A DNA stretch of 40,698 bases, from the NCBI GenBank assembly GCA_022340745.1, contig JAJDNL010000265.1:1-40698 (forward strand), read 5' to 3'. Shown here in pieces: positions 30,550 through 39,174 of the stretch. The notes beneath the pieces were generated by a model that ran no database searches, had not been told where the DNA came from, and saw only the letters and a program-made list of their open reading frames with translations. Source of the stretch: Deltaproteobacteria bacterium (GTDB taxonomy: Bacteria; Desulfobacterota; Syntrophobacteria; BM002). Numbering within the stretch: position 1 is the first letter of the stretch; each line of letters begins with the position of its first letter. A program made the translations under genes and the position numbers.

Positions 30550-32838
30550 ATGACTACGTACGATGAAAGATTCCTGACCAGAGTTCTTGACAGCGTCACC
30601 GACCCTTTTGCCATTTATGACCGGGAATTCAAAATTCTCAAGTGCAATCAGGCGGTGATGGGCCTCTTTCACTTGCCCGAAGAACAACTGCTTGGCAGAT
30701 TTTGCTATGAGGTTTTTTTCCACCGTGCGGCCGTATGCGAGGAATGTCATGTGCAGGAAGTTTTTCGCACTGGTGAATCGAGCATGCTCGAAAAGAGCAT
30801 CACCTTGCCAGATGGAAACCAGCGTATCTTCGAAGTGCATTCTTACCCGATCAAGGACCATACAGGCCGAACAATACAGGCCGTGGAGCATGCGCGAGAT
30901 ATCACCGAGCGAAAAAGCCTCGAAAGCCAATTACAATCGACCCAAGCTTTCAGCGAAAAGATCATCAACAGCATCACCGATAATCTGATCGTCATTGAGC
31001 CTAAGACCCACACAATTGTCCAGGCGAACGATGCCTTTCACTCTCGGATTGGCCTGCAACCCCCTGCCGCAGTGGGAATGAGGTGCCACGAGGTTATGCT
31101 CGACAGGCCCACACCTTGCCCCGAATCTGGCATCGCGTGTCCAATGGAACAAACTATTCGCACCAAAGGTCCCGCCATGTCGGACAGACTTTATCCGAAC
31201 GCCGCGGGAGAGGAGCGGTTGCTCGAAGTCGCAACCTATCCACTTCTCGATTCTCAAGGTGAGATAAGCTCAATCATTCGACTGGAGCGGGACGTTACCG
31301 AAAAGCGTGAGATGGAAGAAGCCCTGGCCTTTCGTTCCAAAGAACTACAAAAAACCCAGCATCAACTGGAGACACTCTTTGACATTTCCCGGCAGGTGAG
31401 CGCTATGGACTCCCTCCCAGAGATTGTTCATTTTGTCCAGCAAATCGCTCAGGAAATTTTCCCGGAATCAGAGATGCTTTTTTTTCTTTCGGATGGTGAA
31501 AAACAGCGGTTTCTCGAGCTGGAGGAATGCAACTTCAGTGTGGTTGAACCCCTGGGGAGAGGTATGCAGGAACTCGAACAGTCTGGATTGATTTCGGATT
31601 TTGTCCAGTACGTACGAAACGTAAATGAACCGCACATAGTGAGCTCTGAATACAGCAATGACATCCCCGCTTTTCTGAGATTAATCTCAAAAAGCTATCC
31701 GAGTTGGTTCAGCCTTCCAATCGCCACGCCCAATCAATGTATTGGTTACTTCCTGCTGGGCTCAACAGTCTCACAGGAATACTCTCGCGAGGATCTGCAC
31801 TTCTTTCACAATTTATTTAACCAGATAGCAGGAGACATTGATCACCTGGTGCGCCATGACAATGAGATAAATCTGCTCCGCCAGGAAGTGACTAAACGGA
31901 CATCTCATGGAGAAATCATCGGTCAAAGTGACGAGATGCAGAAAATCTATGAACTTATCGATCTGGTATCCGGCTCCGACGCTACCGTTCTGATTGCCGG
32001 AGAAAACGGCACCGGCAAAGAACTGGTGGCACGGGCCATTCATCGAGAGAGCCATCGTGGAAGCGGCCCCTTTATAGTGGCCAATTGTTCAGCCTACTCG
32101 CCGGCTTTACTAGAAAGCGAGCTTTTCGGCCATGAAAAAGGCGCTTTTACTGGGGCGATCAAGAGGAAAAAAGGTCGCATAGAAAGGGCCAAGGGTGGCA
32201 CCTTGTTTCTGGATGAAATAGGCGACATTGCTCCTGCCACTCAAGTTCTGCTGCTCAGATTTCTCCAGGATCACTGTTTTGAACGGGTAGGTGGCGAGCA
32301 AACCCTGGAGGCTGATGTGCGGGTTTTGGCGGCCTCTAACCTCGACCTATACAAGGAGGTCGAAGCCGGTCGATTCAGGGACGACCTTTACTACCGCTTG
32401 AACGTCATTACCATAGGCATGCCTCCCCTCCGCGATCGCAAAGAAGATATTCCCATGCTCTGCAAGCGTTTCCTGGAGAAATACAGCCTCAAGGAGGGAA
32501 AGCAAATCCAATCGTTTTCCTCCTCTGCCATGCAAGCATTGCTGGATCACGATTGGCCCGGCAATGTCCGTCAATTGGAAAATGCGATTAGTCATGCAGT
32601 AATCCTTGCGCAGGGCTCAGTGGTCGAGGGAAGACACCTGCCACAATTCCTCAAACAGGTAACCGAAGAGCCGCCCTCAACTTCCATCGCAGAGAATGAG
32701 CGCAGGTTGATTCTTGCAGTGCTGCAGGAATGTAGCTGGAACAAACACGAAGCAGCGAGACAATTACAGATCAGTCGCAGCACCCTGTACAGCAAAATTC
32801 GGAGGTATAACTTGATGAAGACCACCTCCTCTGTCTGA
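30550..32838 (+). CDS. PAS-PAS-GAF-like-AAA-HTH sigma54 activator
   Basis: A 762-residue activator from ATG 30550 (GGAAGG upstream). PAS1 (about 5-120) has C52, C63 and C66; PAS2 (about 133-250) has C179, C190 and C197. A GAF-like region follows (about 265-430). The AAA domain has Walker A GENGTGKE, the contact loop GAFTGA in full, [11 protein letters not shown] and [11 protein letters not shown]. The C-terminal helix-turn-helix is [20 protein letters not shown]. Its 3' end overlaps a conserved regulatory module that is duplicated at 38.5 kb, so its likely targets are the MBL-TPR and CoA-transferase genes. Confidence 0.9.
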   Translation: MTTYDERFLTRVLDSVTDPFAIYDREFKILKCNQAVMGLFHLPEEQLLGRFCYEVFFHRAAVCEECHVQEVFRTGESSMLEKSITLPDGNQRIFEVHSYPIKDHTGRTIQAVEHARDITERKSLESQLQSTQAFSEKIINSITDNLIVIEPKTHTIVQANDAFHSRIGLQPPAAVGMRCHEVMLDRPTPCPESGIACPMEQTIRTKGPAMSDRLYPNAAGEERLLEVATYPLLDSQGEISSIIRLERDVTEKREMEEALAFRSKELQKTQHQLETLFDISRQVSAMDSLPEIVHFVQQIAQEIFPESEMLFFLSDGEKQRFLELEECNFSVVEPLGRGMQELEQSGLISDFVQYVRNVNEPHIVSSEYSNDIPAFLRLISKSYPSWFSLPIATPNQCIGYFLLGSTVSQEYSREDLHFFHNLFNQIAGDIDHLVRHDNEINLLRQEVTKRTSHGEIIGQSDEMQKIYELIDLVSGSDATVLIAGENGTGKELVARAIHRESHRGSGPFIVANCSAYSPALLESELFGHEKGAFTGAIKRKKGRIERAKGGTLFLDEIGDIAPATQVLLLRFLQDHCFERVGGEQTLEADVRVLAASNLDLYKEVEAGRFRDDLYYRLNVITIGMPPLRDRKEDIPMLCKRFLEKYSLKEGKQIQSFSSSAMQALLDHDWPGNVRQLENAISHAVILAQGSVVEGRHLPQFLKQVTEEPPSTSIAENERRLILAVLQECSWNKHEAARQLQISRSTLYSKIRRYNLMKTTSSV

Positions 32839-32927
32839 GATACGAACAGAATGGGGTCCTTTTTCCGACAGCCCAAAAAAGCCCAGCGTGATTAGATATT
32901 CAGGAGGGCCTTGCGAAAATAGGGTCC
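32830..32927. promoter_or_regulatory. Upstream activator motifs of duplicated module, copy 1
   Basis: TCTGT-N11-ACAGA (32830-32850) overlaps the stop codon of the activator gene. It is followed by GGGTCCTTTTTCCGACAG (from 32854) and GGGTCCAATTTCGCACAG (from 32922), two related motifs with starts 68 bp apart. All three recur with identical spacing at 38564-38661. Confidence 0.6.
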
Positions 32928-33067
32928 AATTTCGCACAGTAAAGCTGATTTTGCCTAAGATTCGACCCCGCCGCAGGCCCCAAACTGTTCCCCCTTCCAG
33001 CCAATAAGTACCTAAAATAACGTCAGATTAAGATATATTATAAAAATTTGCTTTGATGCTCTATTCC

Positions 33068-33083
33068 TGGCAGGAAACTTGTA
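33068..33083 (+). promoter_or_regulatory. Sigma54-like promoter of duplicated module, copy 1
   Basis: TGGCAGGAAACTTGTA resembles sigma54 promoters, with GG at -24 and TTGT in place of TTGC. It is identical in copy 2 at 38802-38817. It lies 146 bp downstream of the second GGGTCC motif and 273 bp upstream of the MBL-TPR start. Confidence 0.55.
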
Positions 33084-33164
33084 ACAAGTCCACCAGTAAC
33101 ACGTAGGCCGTTTTACTTCTTATTCGCCAATAGGCATCCGGGCCCTAAGGGAATGGTTCAAGGC

Positions 33165-33325
33165 TCAAGGTACAGGGCACAAGGTAAAAACAATAAAAAA
33201 ACTCATTCTTTCCTTATACCTTGCGCCTTGTGCCTTAAACCTCTTCTGCTGGTAAAGCCATTGCACTCTGCCCCCGGTAAGGCGGGATCGTGGACTGGTC
33301 ATGAGGACCAGATTTTCAAATTTGC
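33165..33325. repeat. Quasi-repeat hairpins upstream of the MBL-TPR gene
   Basis: CAAGGTACAGGGCACAAGGT pairs imperfectly with ACCTTGCGCCTTGTGCCTTA, and a degenerate ACTGGTCATGAGGACCAG hairpin follows at about 33294-33311. The same order of modules occurs at 3746-3923 and 38290-38515. Confidence 0.6.
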
Positions 33326-33340
33326 ATAAAGGGAGCGAAC

Positions 33341-34609
33341 ATGAGCACGGCAGCAAGAGACGAGGACAAGTTGGAATCACAACGAGAGCTGGACTCACAA
33401 CAGGAAGATGAATCCGAACCTGAGGAAGAGCCCGAGCACCCTGGGTGGTTATCCCTCGCGGAGATTCTCAAAAACCCACATCCAGTCTTTGAGAACGGAG
33501 TGTTTCTCATCGGCTATCATTTCTCCTCTAATATTTACGTGCTGGCAGGAGATTATCTTACCGTTGTTGACTCGGGCAACGACTACACCTCCTTCATCCA
33601 ATTTTTCAAGCTCGGGTTCAACCCCGCGGATATCAAAAAGATCGTCCTCACCCACGGACACCGCGACCACGCCATGGGCACGTTCGAGTTGCTGAGATAT
33701 CCTTCTGTCATGGAGAACAAGGACCTGGAGGTCATCATTCATGAAACGGGCCCTTACGAATTCAAGAAAATGATAGGACAGCTCGAACATCCCCTGATCG
33801 AAGTTAAGGGTGGAGAAACCCTGGAGTTGAGCGGCTCCGACTGGGAGGTGATTCGCACCCCCGGCCATACCATAGACGGTATATGCCTGTATCACGCTCC
33901 GACCAAAACTGCGATTACCGGCGACACGGTCTTGCCCCATGCCATGGCTGGTGTTGACAAGAATGCGGGAGGAAATCTGGAGCATTACCTGTACGGCTTA
34001 AGGTCGTTGCTAAATAGGGATATTGAAATCATACTGCCGGGTCATGGTGTACCCATGGCTCTTCATGGCGGCAAAGCTGTGGAGCAGACCTACGAAGGCG
34101 TTATGTTGAAAGTGCTTGGACTAGAAGAAGCTGAAACCAAACCTTCATGGCTGGCTGGGGCGGGCAAATTAGCTGAGAAGGGACTCTTGCAAGAGGCAGT
34201 TTATTGCTGCGACAAGGAGTTGGCGGGCAACCCAGAAAACCCAATGGCTTTGCAGCTTAAAGCTTACTCCCTTACTGATATGGGCCGATGCGAGGAGGCT
34301 CTAAAGCTTCTGGACAAGATCTTATTGCAGCAAGTCGACAATGTTCACGCTCTGCTGGGAAAGGGCCGCGCTTTGCTGGGATTGGGGAGACATGATGAAT
34401 GTTTGAAATACTTCGATGATGTCCTGGGAATCAATCCCGATATCAAGGAGGCCCATATTTACAAGGGCATGGCCCTGCATCTTGCTGGTAGATTTGACGA
34501 GGCCATGGACATAGAAAGTTTCAGGACGGAGTTCGCCGAAGGATTTAAGGCGCAGCTTGCCACAGAAGAGCAGCAAGCAAGCAAGGGCGAGCCTGAGCAA
34601 AGCTCATAA
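33341..34609 (+). CDS. MBL-fold hydrolase with C-terminal TPR domain
   Basis: A 422-residue soluble protein. Residues 1-35 are acidic and disordered. The metallo-beta-lactamase domain (about 45-250) has VLTHGHRDHAMG, a second ligand TPGHTIDG, ITGDTVLPH and LPGHGVPMALHGG. TPR repeats follow (about 265-395), for example NPENPMALQLKAYSLTDMGR and NVHALLGKGRALLGLGRHDE. The substrate is unknown; TPRs suggest a protein partner. It lies behind the sigma54-like module and is probably controlled by the 30550 activator. Confidence 0.85.
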   Translation: MSTAARDEDKLESQRELDSQQEDESEPEEEPEHPGWLSLAEILKNPHPVFENGVFLIGYHFSSNIYVLAGDYLTVVDSGNDYTSFIQFFKLGFNPADIKKIVLTHGHRDHAMGTFELLRYPSVMENKDLEVIIHETGPYEFKKMIGQLEHPLIEVKGGETLELSGSDWEVIRTPGHTIDGICLYHAPTKTAITGDTVLPHAMAGVDKNAGGNLEHYLYGLRSLLNRDIEIILPGHGVPMALHGGKAVEQTYEGVMLKVLGLEEAETKPSWLAGAGKLAEKGLLQEAVYCCDKELAGNPENPMALQLKAYSLTDMGRCEEALKLLDKILLQQVDNVHALLGKGRALLGLGRHDECLKYFDDVLGINPDIKEAHIYKGMALHLAGRFDEAMDIESFRTEFAEGFKAQLATEEQQASKGEPEQSS

Positions 34610-34847
34610 AGGTGCTACACATACCTCTTGTAATCATGGATCAAAATTAGGGTCATAGCCAGTCGGTTTGGTTACCCTCTGGGATATTTTTCTTTTTGCA
34701 ACGCATCAAAGATTGTGCTAAACTTCACTTTCACAGATTTATAATTTATGATAGCTCACACGGGGCTAGGCAAGCCAACATTTTTTAGAGTAGATGGCTA
34801 TTGGCCTTCGCCTATCGGTAACGGTCAAACAGAAGGAGGATGAGACA

Positions 34848-35036
34848 ATGGCAGAGGTTTTTTCGGCGGTTCAGGTTGGAGATGAGGTCGTTTGCAGGAA
34901 TTGTCTCAAGATGGACGAAATGGTCTCGGCGCAAAGGGGTATAACGGATTCATATTCCGCTGATGATGTGAGGGAAACTGAATACATCTGCTCCCGTTGC
35001 AATAACAAGATCGAGCCTTTTGAGATTAAATTCTAA
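34848..35036 (+). CDS. Small two-knuckle zinc-ribbon protein
   Basis: A 62-residue protein from ATG 34848 behind AAGGAGG. It has VCRNCLK near residue 16 and ICSRCNN near residue 48, two CxxC knuckles that could hold one zinc. No family is recognised. It stands alone between the MBL-TPR gene and a convergent gene. Confidence 0.65.
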   Translation: MAEVFSAVQVGDEVVCRNCLKMDEMVSAQRGITDSYSADDVRETEYICSRCNNKIEPFEIKF

Positions 35037-35043
35037 TGCGAGA

Positions 35044-35073
35044 TCAGGGCCCCAGATGTTCTTGGGGCCCTGA
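35044..35073. terminator. GC-rich hairpin after the zinc-ribbon gene
   Basis: CAGGGCCCCA and TGGGGCCCTG pair as a perfect 10-bp stem around about eight bases. It stands 8 bp after the stop, between convergent genes. No T-run follows on either strand, so intrinsic termination is uncertain. Confidence 0.4.
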
Positions 35074-35191
35074 AAAGGAAAGAATTGTAGTCCACATCTC
35101 CCAGACGATTCACACCTAGTGACAGCTCCCGGCCCATTTCCCCAGTCCGCAAATCCCGCTTTGTGGACATCGGCTTGGGGGGGGCCTCTCG

Positions 35192-35866
35192 TTAATCTAC
35201 TCCAGTGAGATGAAAAATCATTTCGCCTTTTATCCACGCTTCGATTGGGCTTGGATGGTTGAAATAGTCTCGTATGGCCTCAGCAATCTGTAGAGGATCA
35301 GATTGACATCGCATCTCGTGGCATCTAGTTAACAAGCCTGTATGGACAGCCTGAAAGATCTGGCGCATGTGGGGATAACAACGTAGCCTGGCCAGAGGAT
35401 CTTTAGACTCAAAAATCATTCTGCAGTGCTCAGCATCTGTTGAGCTGCAGGTTCTACAGACAGCAGGCCTCACATCATAGACTGAGCACATCCTGTCTTT
35501 CAGGAAGATACAAGGCAGCTCATACCTCATCTTCACTATCTCTTCATGGCTCTCGCCATTTGTGAGTTCAAGAATCCTCTCTATTTTGTCAAGCAGCACC
35601 CGTCTCTCCTGATCCGTGAAGTTTTGCTCAACATATTGACCAACAAGTAGAGCCTCTGGGGGGGTCGCCATTGGTTGATTGAAACAGCAATAGTGACATC
35701 CTGGTTTGCAGGCCAGGGGTTTATTTAGAGACTCTCGTGATGCACATTCCTGGATAGCGTCATCTGTCCACCTAAGTCCATCCAGGGCCAGTTCTAGAAT
35801 CCTGTGCTTTCGACTATTCATTCTAGTTTTATTAACCTTAGCCGTTGGCCCATAGGGTTTCTCCAC
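35192..35866 (-). CDS. YkgJ/CxxxCC-family cysteine protein
   Basis: A 224-residue protein with GCHYCCFNQP, CIFLKDRMCSVYDVRPAVCR and CSSTDAEHC, the cysteine layout of the CxxxCC (YkgJ, PF03692-like) family, which may bind zinc or Fe-S. The start is GTG 35866 (AGGAGG about 12 nt upstream) or ATG 35821 (weak site). There is no signal peptide. The role is unknown in general for this family. Convergent to the small zinc-ribbon gene. Confidence 0.75.
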   Translation of the reverse strand: MEKPYGPTAKVNKTRMNSRKHRILELALDGLRWTDDAIQECASRESLNKPLACKPGCHYCCFNQPMATPPEALLVGQYVEQNFTDQERRVLLDKIERILELTNGESHEEIVKMRYELPCIFLKDRMCSVYDVRPAVCRTCSSTDAEHCRMIFESKDPLARLRCYPHMRQIFQAVHTGLLTRCHEMRCQSDPLQIAEAIRDYFNHPSPIEAWIKGEMIFHLTGVD

Positions 35867-36183
35867 AAAACCCTTTCCCTCCTATCCCCAATGCTGTTTC
35901 ATGAGGGATCAACTCATAACTCTCAAACCCTCTCAAATCCCCCCCAGCCCCCCTTTACTAAAGGGGGATTTATGGGGATTTCTTAGCCAGTCAACCCTTA
36001 AGTCAACAACATTTCCTCATATCTTCTCCACTATGCTGGCCACGCGGCCTTTGCTCCTTATTTAAAGGTTGGGGCTGGAGCTCCGTTGTAAGCCTTTCTT
36101 TACTCGAATCTACTAACATATCAAGTAATCTAGCTTTCTTTCTCGCTGCTTTTTACTACTTACACGGTAGTACGAGGCGGCCT
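35867..36183. other. Intergenic region with a palindromic repeat
   Basis: No gene is seen. At about 35935-35980 AAATCCCCCCCAGCCCCCCT faces AAAGGGGGATTTATGGGGAT, an imperfect hairpin of a widespread class. The remainder is AT-rich and featureless. Confidence 0.5.
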
Positions 36184-36354
36184 TCAACACTCACCCTCTT
36201 TTATCTTTCTGATCTCTTCTCGACCTTCCTCACGGCTTTTCACAGGAATCAACATTTCCTGCCCCACCACATAAAAGTCATTTTCGATCTCTAAAACTCT
36301 GAGGCCTCCGGAAACATCGATCTCAACACCGTTTGTGAGTCTCGCAATCCACAT
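36184..36354 (-). CDS. Small hypothetical protein
   Basis: A 56-residue protein from ATG 36354 with GGAAGGA upstream; the upstream in-frame Met lacks a ribosome site. It begins MWIARLTNGVEIDVSGGLRV and has a charged C-terminal helix (SREEGREEIRKIKE). Mostly beta then helix. No family recognised; it follows the acetyltransferase gene in the same orientation. Confidence 0.5.
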   Translation of the reverse strand: MWIARLTNGVEIDVSGGLRVLEIENDFYVVGQEMLIPVKSREEGREEIRKIKEGEC

Positions 36355-36420
36355 TTTATTCAATCCTTCCAAGCCCGATATTAAGATGAGGCAGGATTTG
36401 TGCTTCAAATATATAAGAAT

Positions 36421-36864
36421 CTAGCTCTCGGCAAGAATTAACTTCATTACATGAAAGGCATCATCGGAAAGATCATCTTCATAATCCATGTGAATTGTCT
36501 TCGTAATCTGAAACCCGAATTTTTCATATAAGGCTATTGCTGGTTTGCGGCTCATTTCAACATTCAAGCAGACATCTATGATTCCTTTTCCCTTGAGTAT
36601 TTCCAAACAGTGCTTCAGTAAAGCTGTGCCTACACCTTTGCGCCTATGTTCAGGATGTACAGCGATTTTCATAATAGTACCTCTGATATTCTTATAACAA
36701 CAAACAGCAATTAAGTAACCTGAAATGTCTTGCTCGTCAAAGACCAGGAAGGTATGCTTTAATGTTGTTTTGAAGCCATGGTGATCCCACGGATCTGAAA
36801 AGGAAAGTCTTTCTATTTCCAAGACTTTCCCCAAATCCTTCTCGTCAGCAAATCTGATGCTCAT
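36421..36864 (-). CDS. GNAT-family (RimI-like) N-acetyltransferase
   Basis: A 147-residue protein from ATG 36864. The acetyl-CoA motif is VHPEHRRKGVGTALLKHCLE, preceded by IMKIA and followed by LNVEMSRKPAIALYEKFGF, typical of RimI-like N-terminal acetyltransferases. The substrate cannot be read. The frame is open for another 240 bp upstream but without family similarity. The ribosome site is weak. Confidence 0.82.
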   Translation of the reverse strand: MSIRFADEKDLGKVLEIERLSFSDPWDHHGFKTTLKHTFLVFDEQDISGYLIAVCCYKNIRGTIMKIAVHPEHRRKGVGTALLKHCLEILKGKGIIDVCLNVEMSRKPAIALYEKFGFQITKTIHMDYEDDLSDDAFHVMKLILAES

Positions 36865-37141
36865 GGCTGATTTTCCGTCGATGATTTTGGCTCGGGATGT
36901 AAACCCGTACCAAGGTGCCAACGTTAACAAATAGGATGAGGACAGATCAGCGAGAGAATATTCTTTACAGTCGTCTCTGATTCTTCGAGGGTGTTGGAAG
37001 AATATGCGCGAGGATGCGTAGGATTTAGGTTTTCTAAACTCGGACCAACTGGAAAACCAAAGCTGCTTACAATTAGAATAGTGGGAAGCTCGATAAGCTG
37101 TCAATGCTAAAAGCTAGAGCCAACATGTACATGGAGGACCC

Positions 37142-37837
37142 GTGGATATTTTAGTAGAGCTTTTTTCTCAACAAATAAAAACGATTAGGGAGAGAAAGTT
37201 CCATGTACCTGCTGGTCTGAGCGAAAGTGATTTCATCAACCGCCTCATTATGCCCTTAAAGCAATTGCTCGTTGAGAATGACAAGGATACCAAGATAGAC
37301 GAGAGCCGTATTCCGATCTTAGTTGTTGTACCTCATACTATTGTGCCTCTCAGTTACCAACTCGAAAGGATAAGAGAAAGTATCAATGATATTCAATTAG
37401 AACATCTCATCAAGCCCGAGTGGTTCGAGAACGCAAAAGGTGTGTCGACTCCGGGGAAACCTTATCTTCTCTTAGATGTCGAAACCGGCTACGCCATGAA
37501 AAATACCACACCCAAGAAGTGCGTTCAGACCTTCAGTGATGCAGGAAGATCTGCTTTGACTGTTGACGAGGGCATCGCGCTCATATCCCATTTCCCGGAA
37601 GTTCTGGAAAGCCACTGGGTAGATTTACCGGGCTCTGTGTTAATCCATAAATTTGTCGGAGAGGACGTCATGAAACGTGGTATGCTTAGCTCGTTACCGC
37701 CTGCTTTTGCTAAGGCAACTTTTGTTCCAACGCTCAACTACCTCTACTACAATTACTTGAGGCTTTACTATATCTACGAAGTGACCGAAACTCCTTATTC
37801 AGGATCTGCCTCCTGTGCGAAACGTTTATCGTGCTGA
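37142..37837 (+). CDS. DUF5701-like protein
   Basis: A 231-residue protein from GTG 37142 with GGAGG just upstream. The segments KPYLLLDVETGYAMKNTTPK and SALTVDEGIALISHFPEVL recall the DUF5701 family, including the SGSASCAKRL ending. The region before the end (YLYYNYLRLYYIYEVTET) is Tyr-rich and less typical. It has no known function. Confidence 0.6.
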   Translation: MDILVELFSQQIKTIRERKFHVPAGLSESDFINRLIMPLKQLLVENDKDTKIDESRIPILVVVPHTIVPLSYQLERIRESINDIQLEHLIKPEWFENAKGVSTPGKPYLLLDVETGYAMKNTTPKKCVQTFSDAGRSALTVDEGIALISHFPEVLESHWVDLPGSVLIHKFVGEDVMKRGMLSSLPPAFAKATFVPTLNYLYYNYLRLYYIYEVTETPYSGSASCAKRLSC

Positions 37838-37942
37838 TTTTTCGCTTGAAATTATGCGGGCTGGAAGGAGATGCTCAAGAAAATATGGAGATGATCTCTT
37901 AAAAATGAGTAATAGTGAAACTAGAGCTAAGGAGATAAGGAA

Positions 37943-38242
37943 ATGACAGAAATAAACAGCGATTTCTTAAAGCAAGCGGTTGAGACGCTACAGAGCCACG
38001 ACGTTGAAAACTTCCTGATCATCGCTGAGAATCCAGGATCGGAACGAAAACCAGGAGATGAGTTCCGGGCTGCTTTCGGTGGCAAGCAAAGTGTGATAGT
38101 AGCAATGCTGATGGAGGTGTTCCAAAGTAAAAAAGATAATCTAAATTTCATACTGGACGCTTTTGTATCGCTCGGCCATCTTGACAAGACAGGACAACAT
38201 GAAGAACTCGAAAAAGTGCTTGAACGGCTCAGGAGCGAGTGA
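37943..38242 (+). CDS. Small helical hypothetical protein
   Basis: A 99-residue protein from ATG 37943 behind AAGGAGATAAGG. It is helical, without Cys (for example MTEINSDFLKQAVETLQSHD), and has no recognised domain. It may form a transcript with the DUF5701-like gene. Function unknown. Confidence 0.55.
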   Translation: MTEINSDFLKQAVETLQSHDVENFLIIAENPGSERKPGDEFRAAFGGKQSVIVAMLMEVFQSKKDNLNFILDAFVSLGHLDKTGQHEELEKVLERLRSE

Positions 38243-38289
38243 AGAATCAGGGCCCCAAAAACCCGCCTTCGCCGAGGCTACGGCGCGGC

Positions 38290-38515
38290 AGGCCCGGCTT
38301 TGCACTGCCCTCATGACGCAAAGCGCTAAGTGCAGAGCGCAAAGCGTGAGGTAAACAGTAAATGGTGAACGGTAAACCGAACATGCGTTGGTTCCGCGAC
38401 TGTTCACCGTTTACCATTTACTGTTCACTCTTTTTTTCGCTATGCGCCATGCGCTATGCGCCATGCGCTATGCCCTATGCGCTCTGACCTGGCTCTAAGG
38501 ACCAGGTTCTTGATG
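38290..38515. repeat. Quasi-repeat hairpin cluster
   Basis: Contains GCAAAGCGCTAAGTGCAGAG, then an imperfect hairpin made of GTAAACAGTAAATGGTGAAC and GTTCACCGTTTACCATTTAC, then words of CGCTATGCGCCATGCG type, then ACCTGG-CTCTAAGGA-CCAGGT. Modules and order match 3746-3923. The 38243-39174 interval has no gene. Confidence 0.65.
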
Positions 38516-38530
38516 TTGAATAGAACATTC

Positions 38531-38572
38531 ATGAAAAAGTGTACCTTGATCAAGACCACCATCTCTGTCTGA
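38531..38572 (+). pseudogene. 3' end remnant of a sigma54 activator gene
   Basis: TLIKTTISV and a TGA reproduce the C-terminus of the activator at 30550 (NLMKTTSSV, stop). Sequence similarity begins abruptly at the last eight codons and continues downstream into the regulatory module. It marks the breakpoint of the duplicated segment. Confidence 0.6.
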
Positions 38573-38661
38573 GATACGAACAGAAAGGGGTCCTTTTTCC
38601 GACAGCACAGAAAACCCCACTACGAGCAGGTATTCAGGAGTCTTCTGTTAGAATCGGGTCC
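38564..38661. promoter_or_regulatory. Upstream activator motifs of duplicated module, copy 2
   Basis: TCTGT-N11-ACAGA (38564-38584), GGGTCCTTTTTCCGACAG (from 38588) and GGGTCCAATTTGATACAG (from 38656). The spacings are 24 and 68 bp, identical to copy 1 at 32830. Confidence 0.6.
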
Positions 38662-38801
38662 AATTTGATACAGCATCGCCCACCTACCCCCTAATTCCAA
38701 CCGGCAGTAGCACCAAAATCAGTTCCACCATCCCCAACTAACTACCTAAAATCACATTAAATTATGACATATCGTAAAAAGTCGCCTTGATGCCCTATTC
38801 C

Positions 38802-38817
38802 TGGCAGGAAACTTGTA
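38802..38817 (+). promoter_or_regulatory. Sigma54-like promoter of duplicated module, copy 2
   Basis: TGGCAGGAAACTTGTA, identical to 33068-33083 and 146 bp from the second GGGTCC motif, as in copy 1. It would produce a leader of about 345 bp to the CoA-transferase start. A perfect ribosome-like site AAAGGAGGTGA at about 39021 is not followed by ATG. Confidence 0.55.
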
Positions 38818-39174
38818 ATAAGTCCACCAGTAAGACGCAAGCCGTTTTACTTGTCACTCGCTCATAAGCATCCGCTTCAGAATATTAAATCAAAAGTAAT
38901 TGAATCCCAAACTCTGATGAACGTGGGATCGACTTCTTCAGGGGTGACAGAAAGGCCGGGTCATATCTGCTTTTCCCACTTGATTGACCCAATTTAATAT
39001 ACAACCATTCGCACTACCAGAAAGGAGGTGACAACGAAAACAAAAGACCGCCTCCTCCCACAAAGGTTGCTATCAAGCGAAAAACCTTGTCGATTCTAGC
39101 GGTTGATCTGATTACTGACTACGGGAGGACTGTGGCATTGGTTTCAAAAAAACCAACAGATGGGAGGTCAAAAC

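Noticed and set aside
39017-39095. Short leader peptide after the perfect ribosome site AAAGGAGGTGA
   Set aside because: Only ACG or an overlapping GTG could start it, and the 20-odd residue product resembles nothing known.
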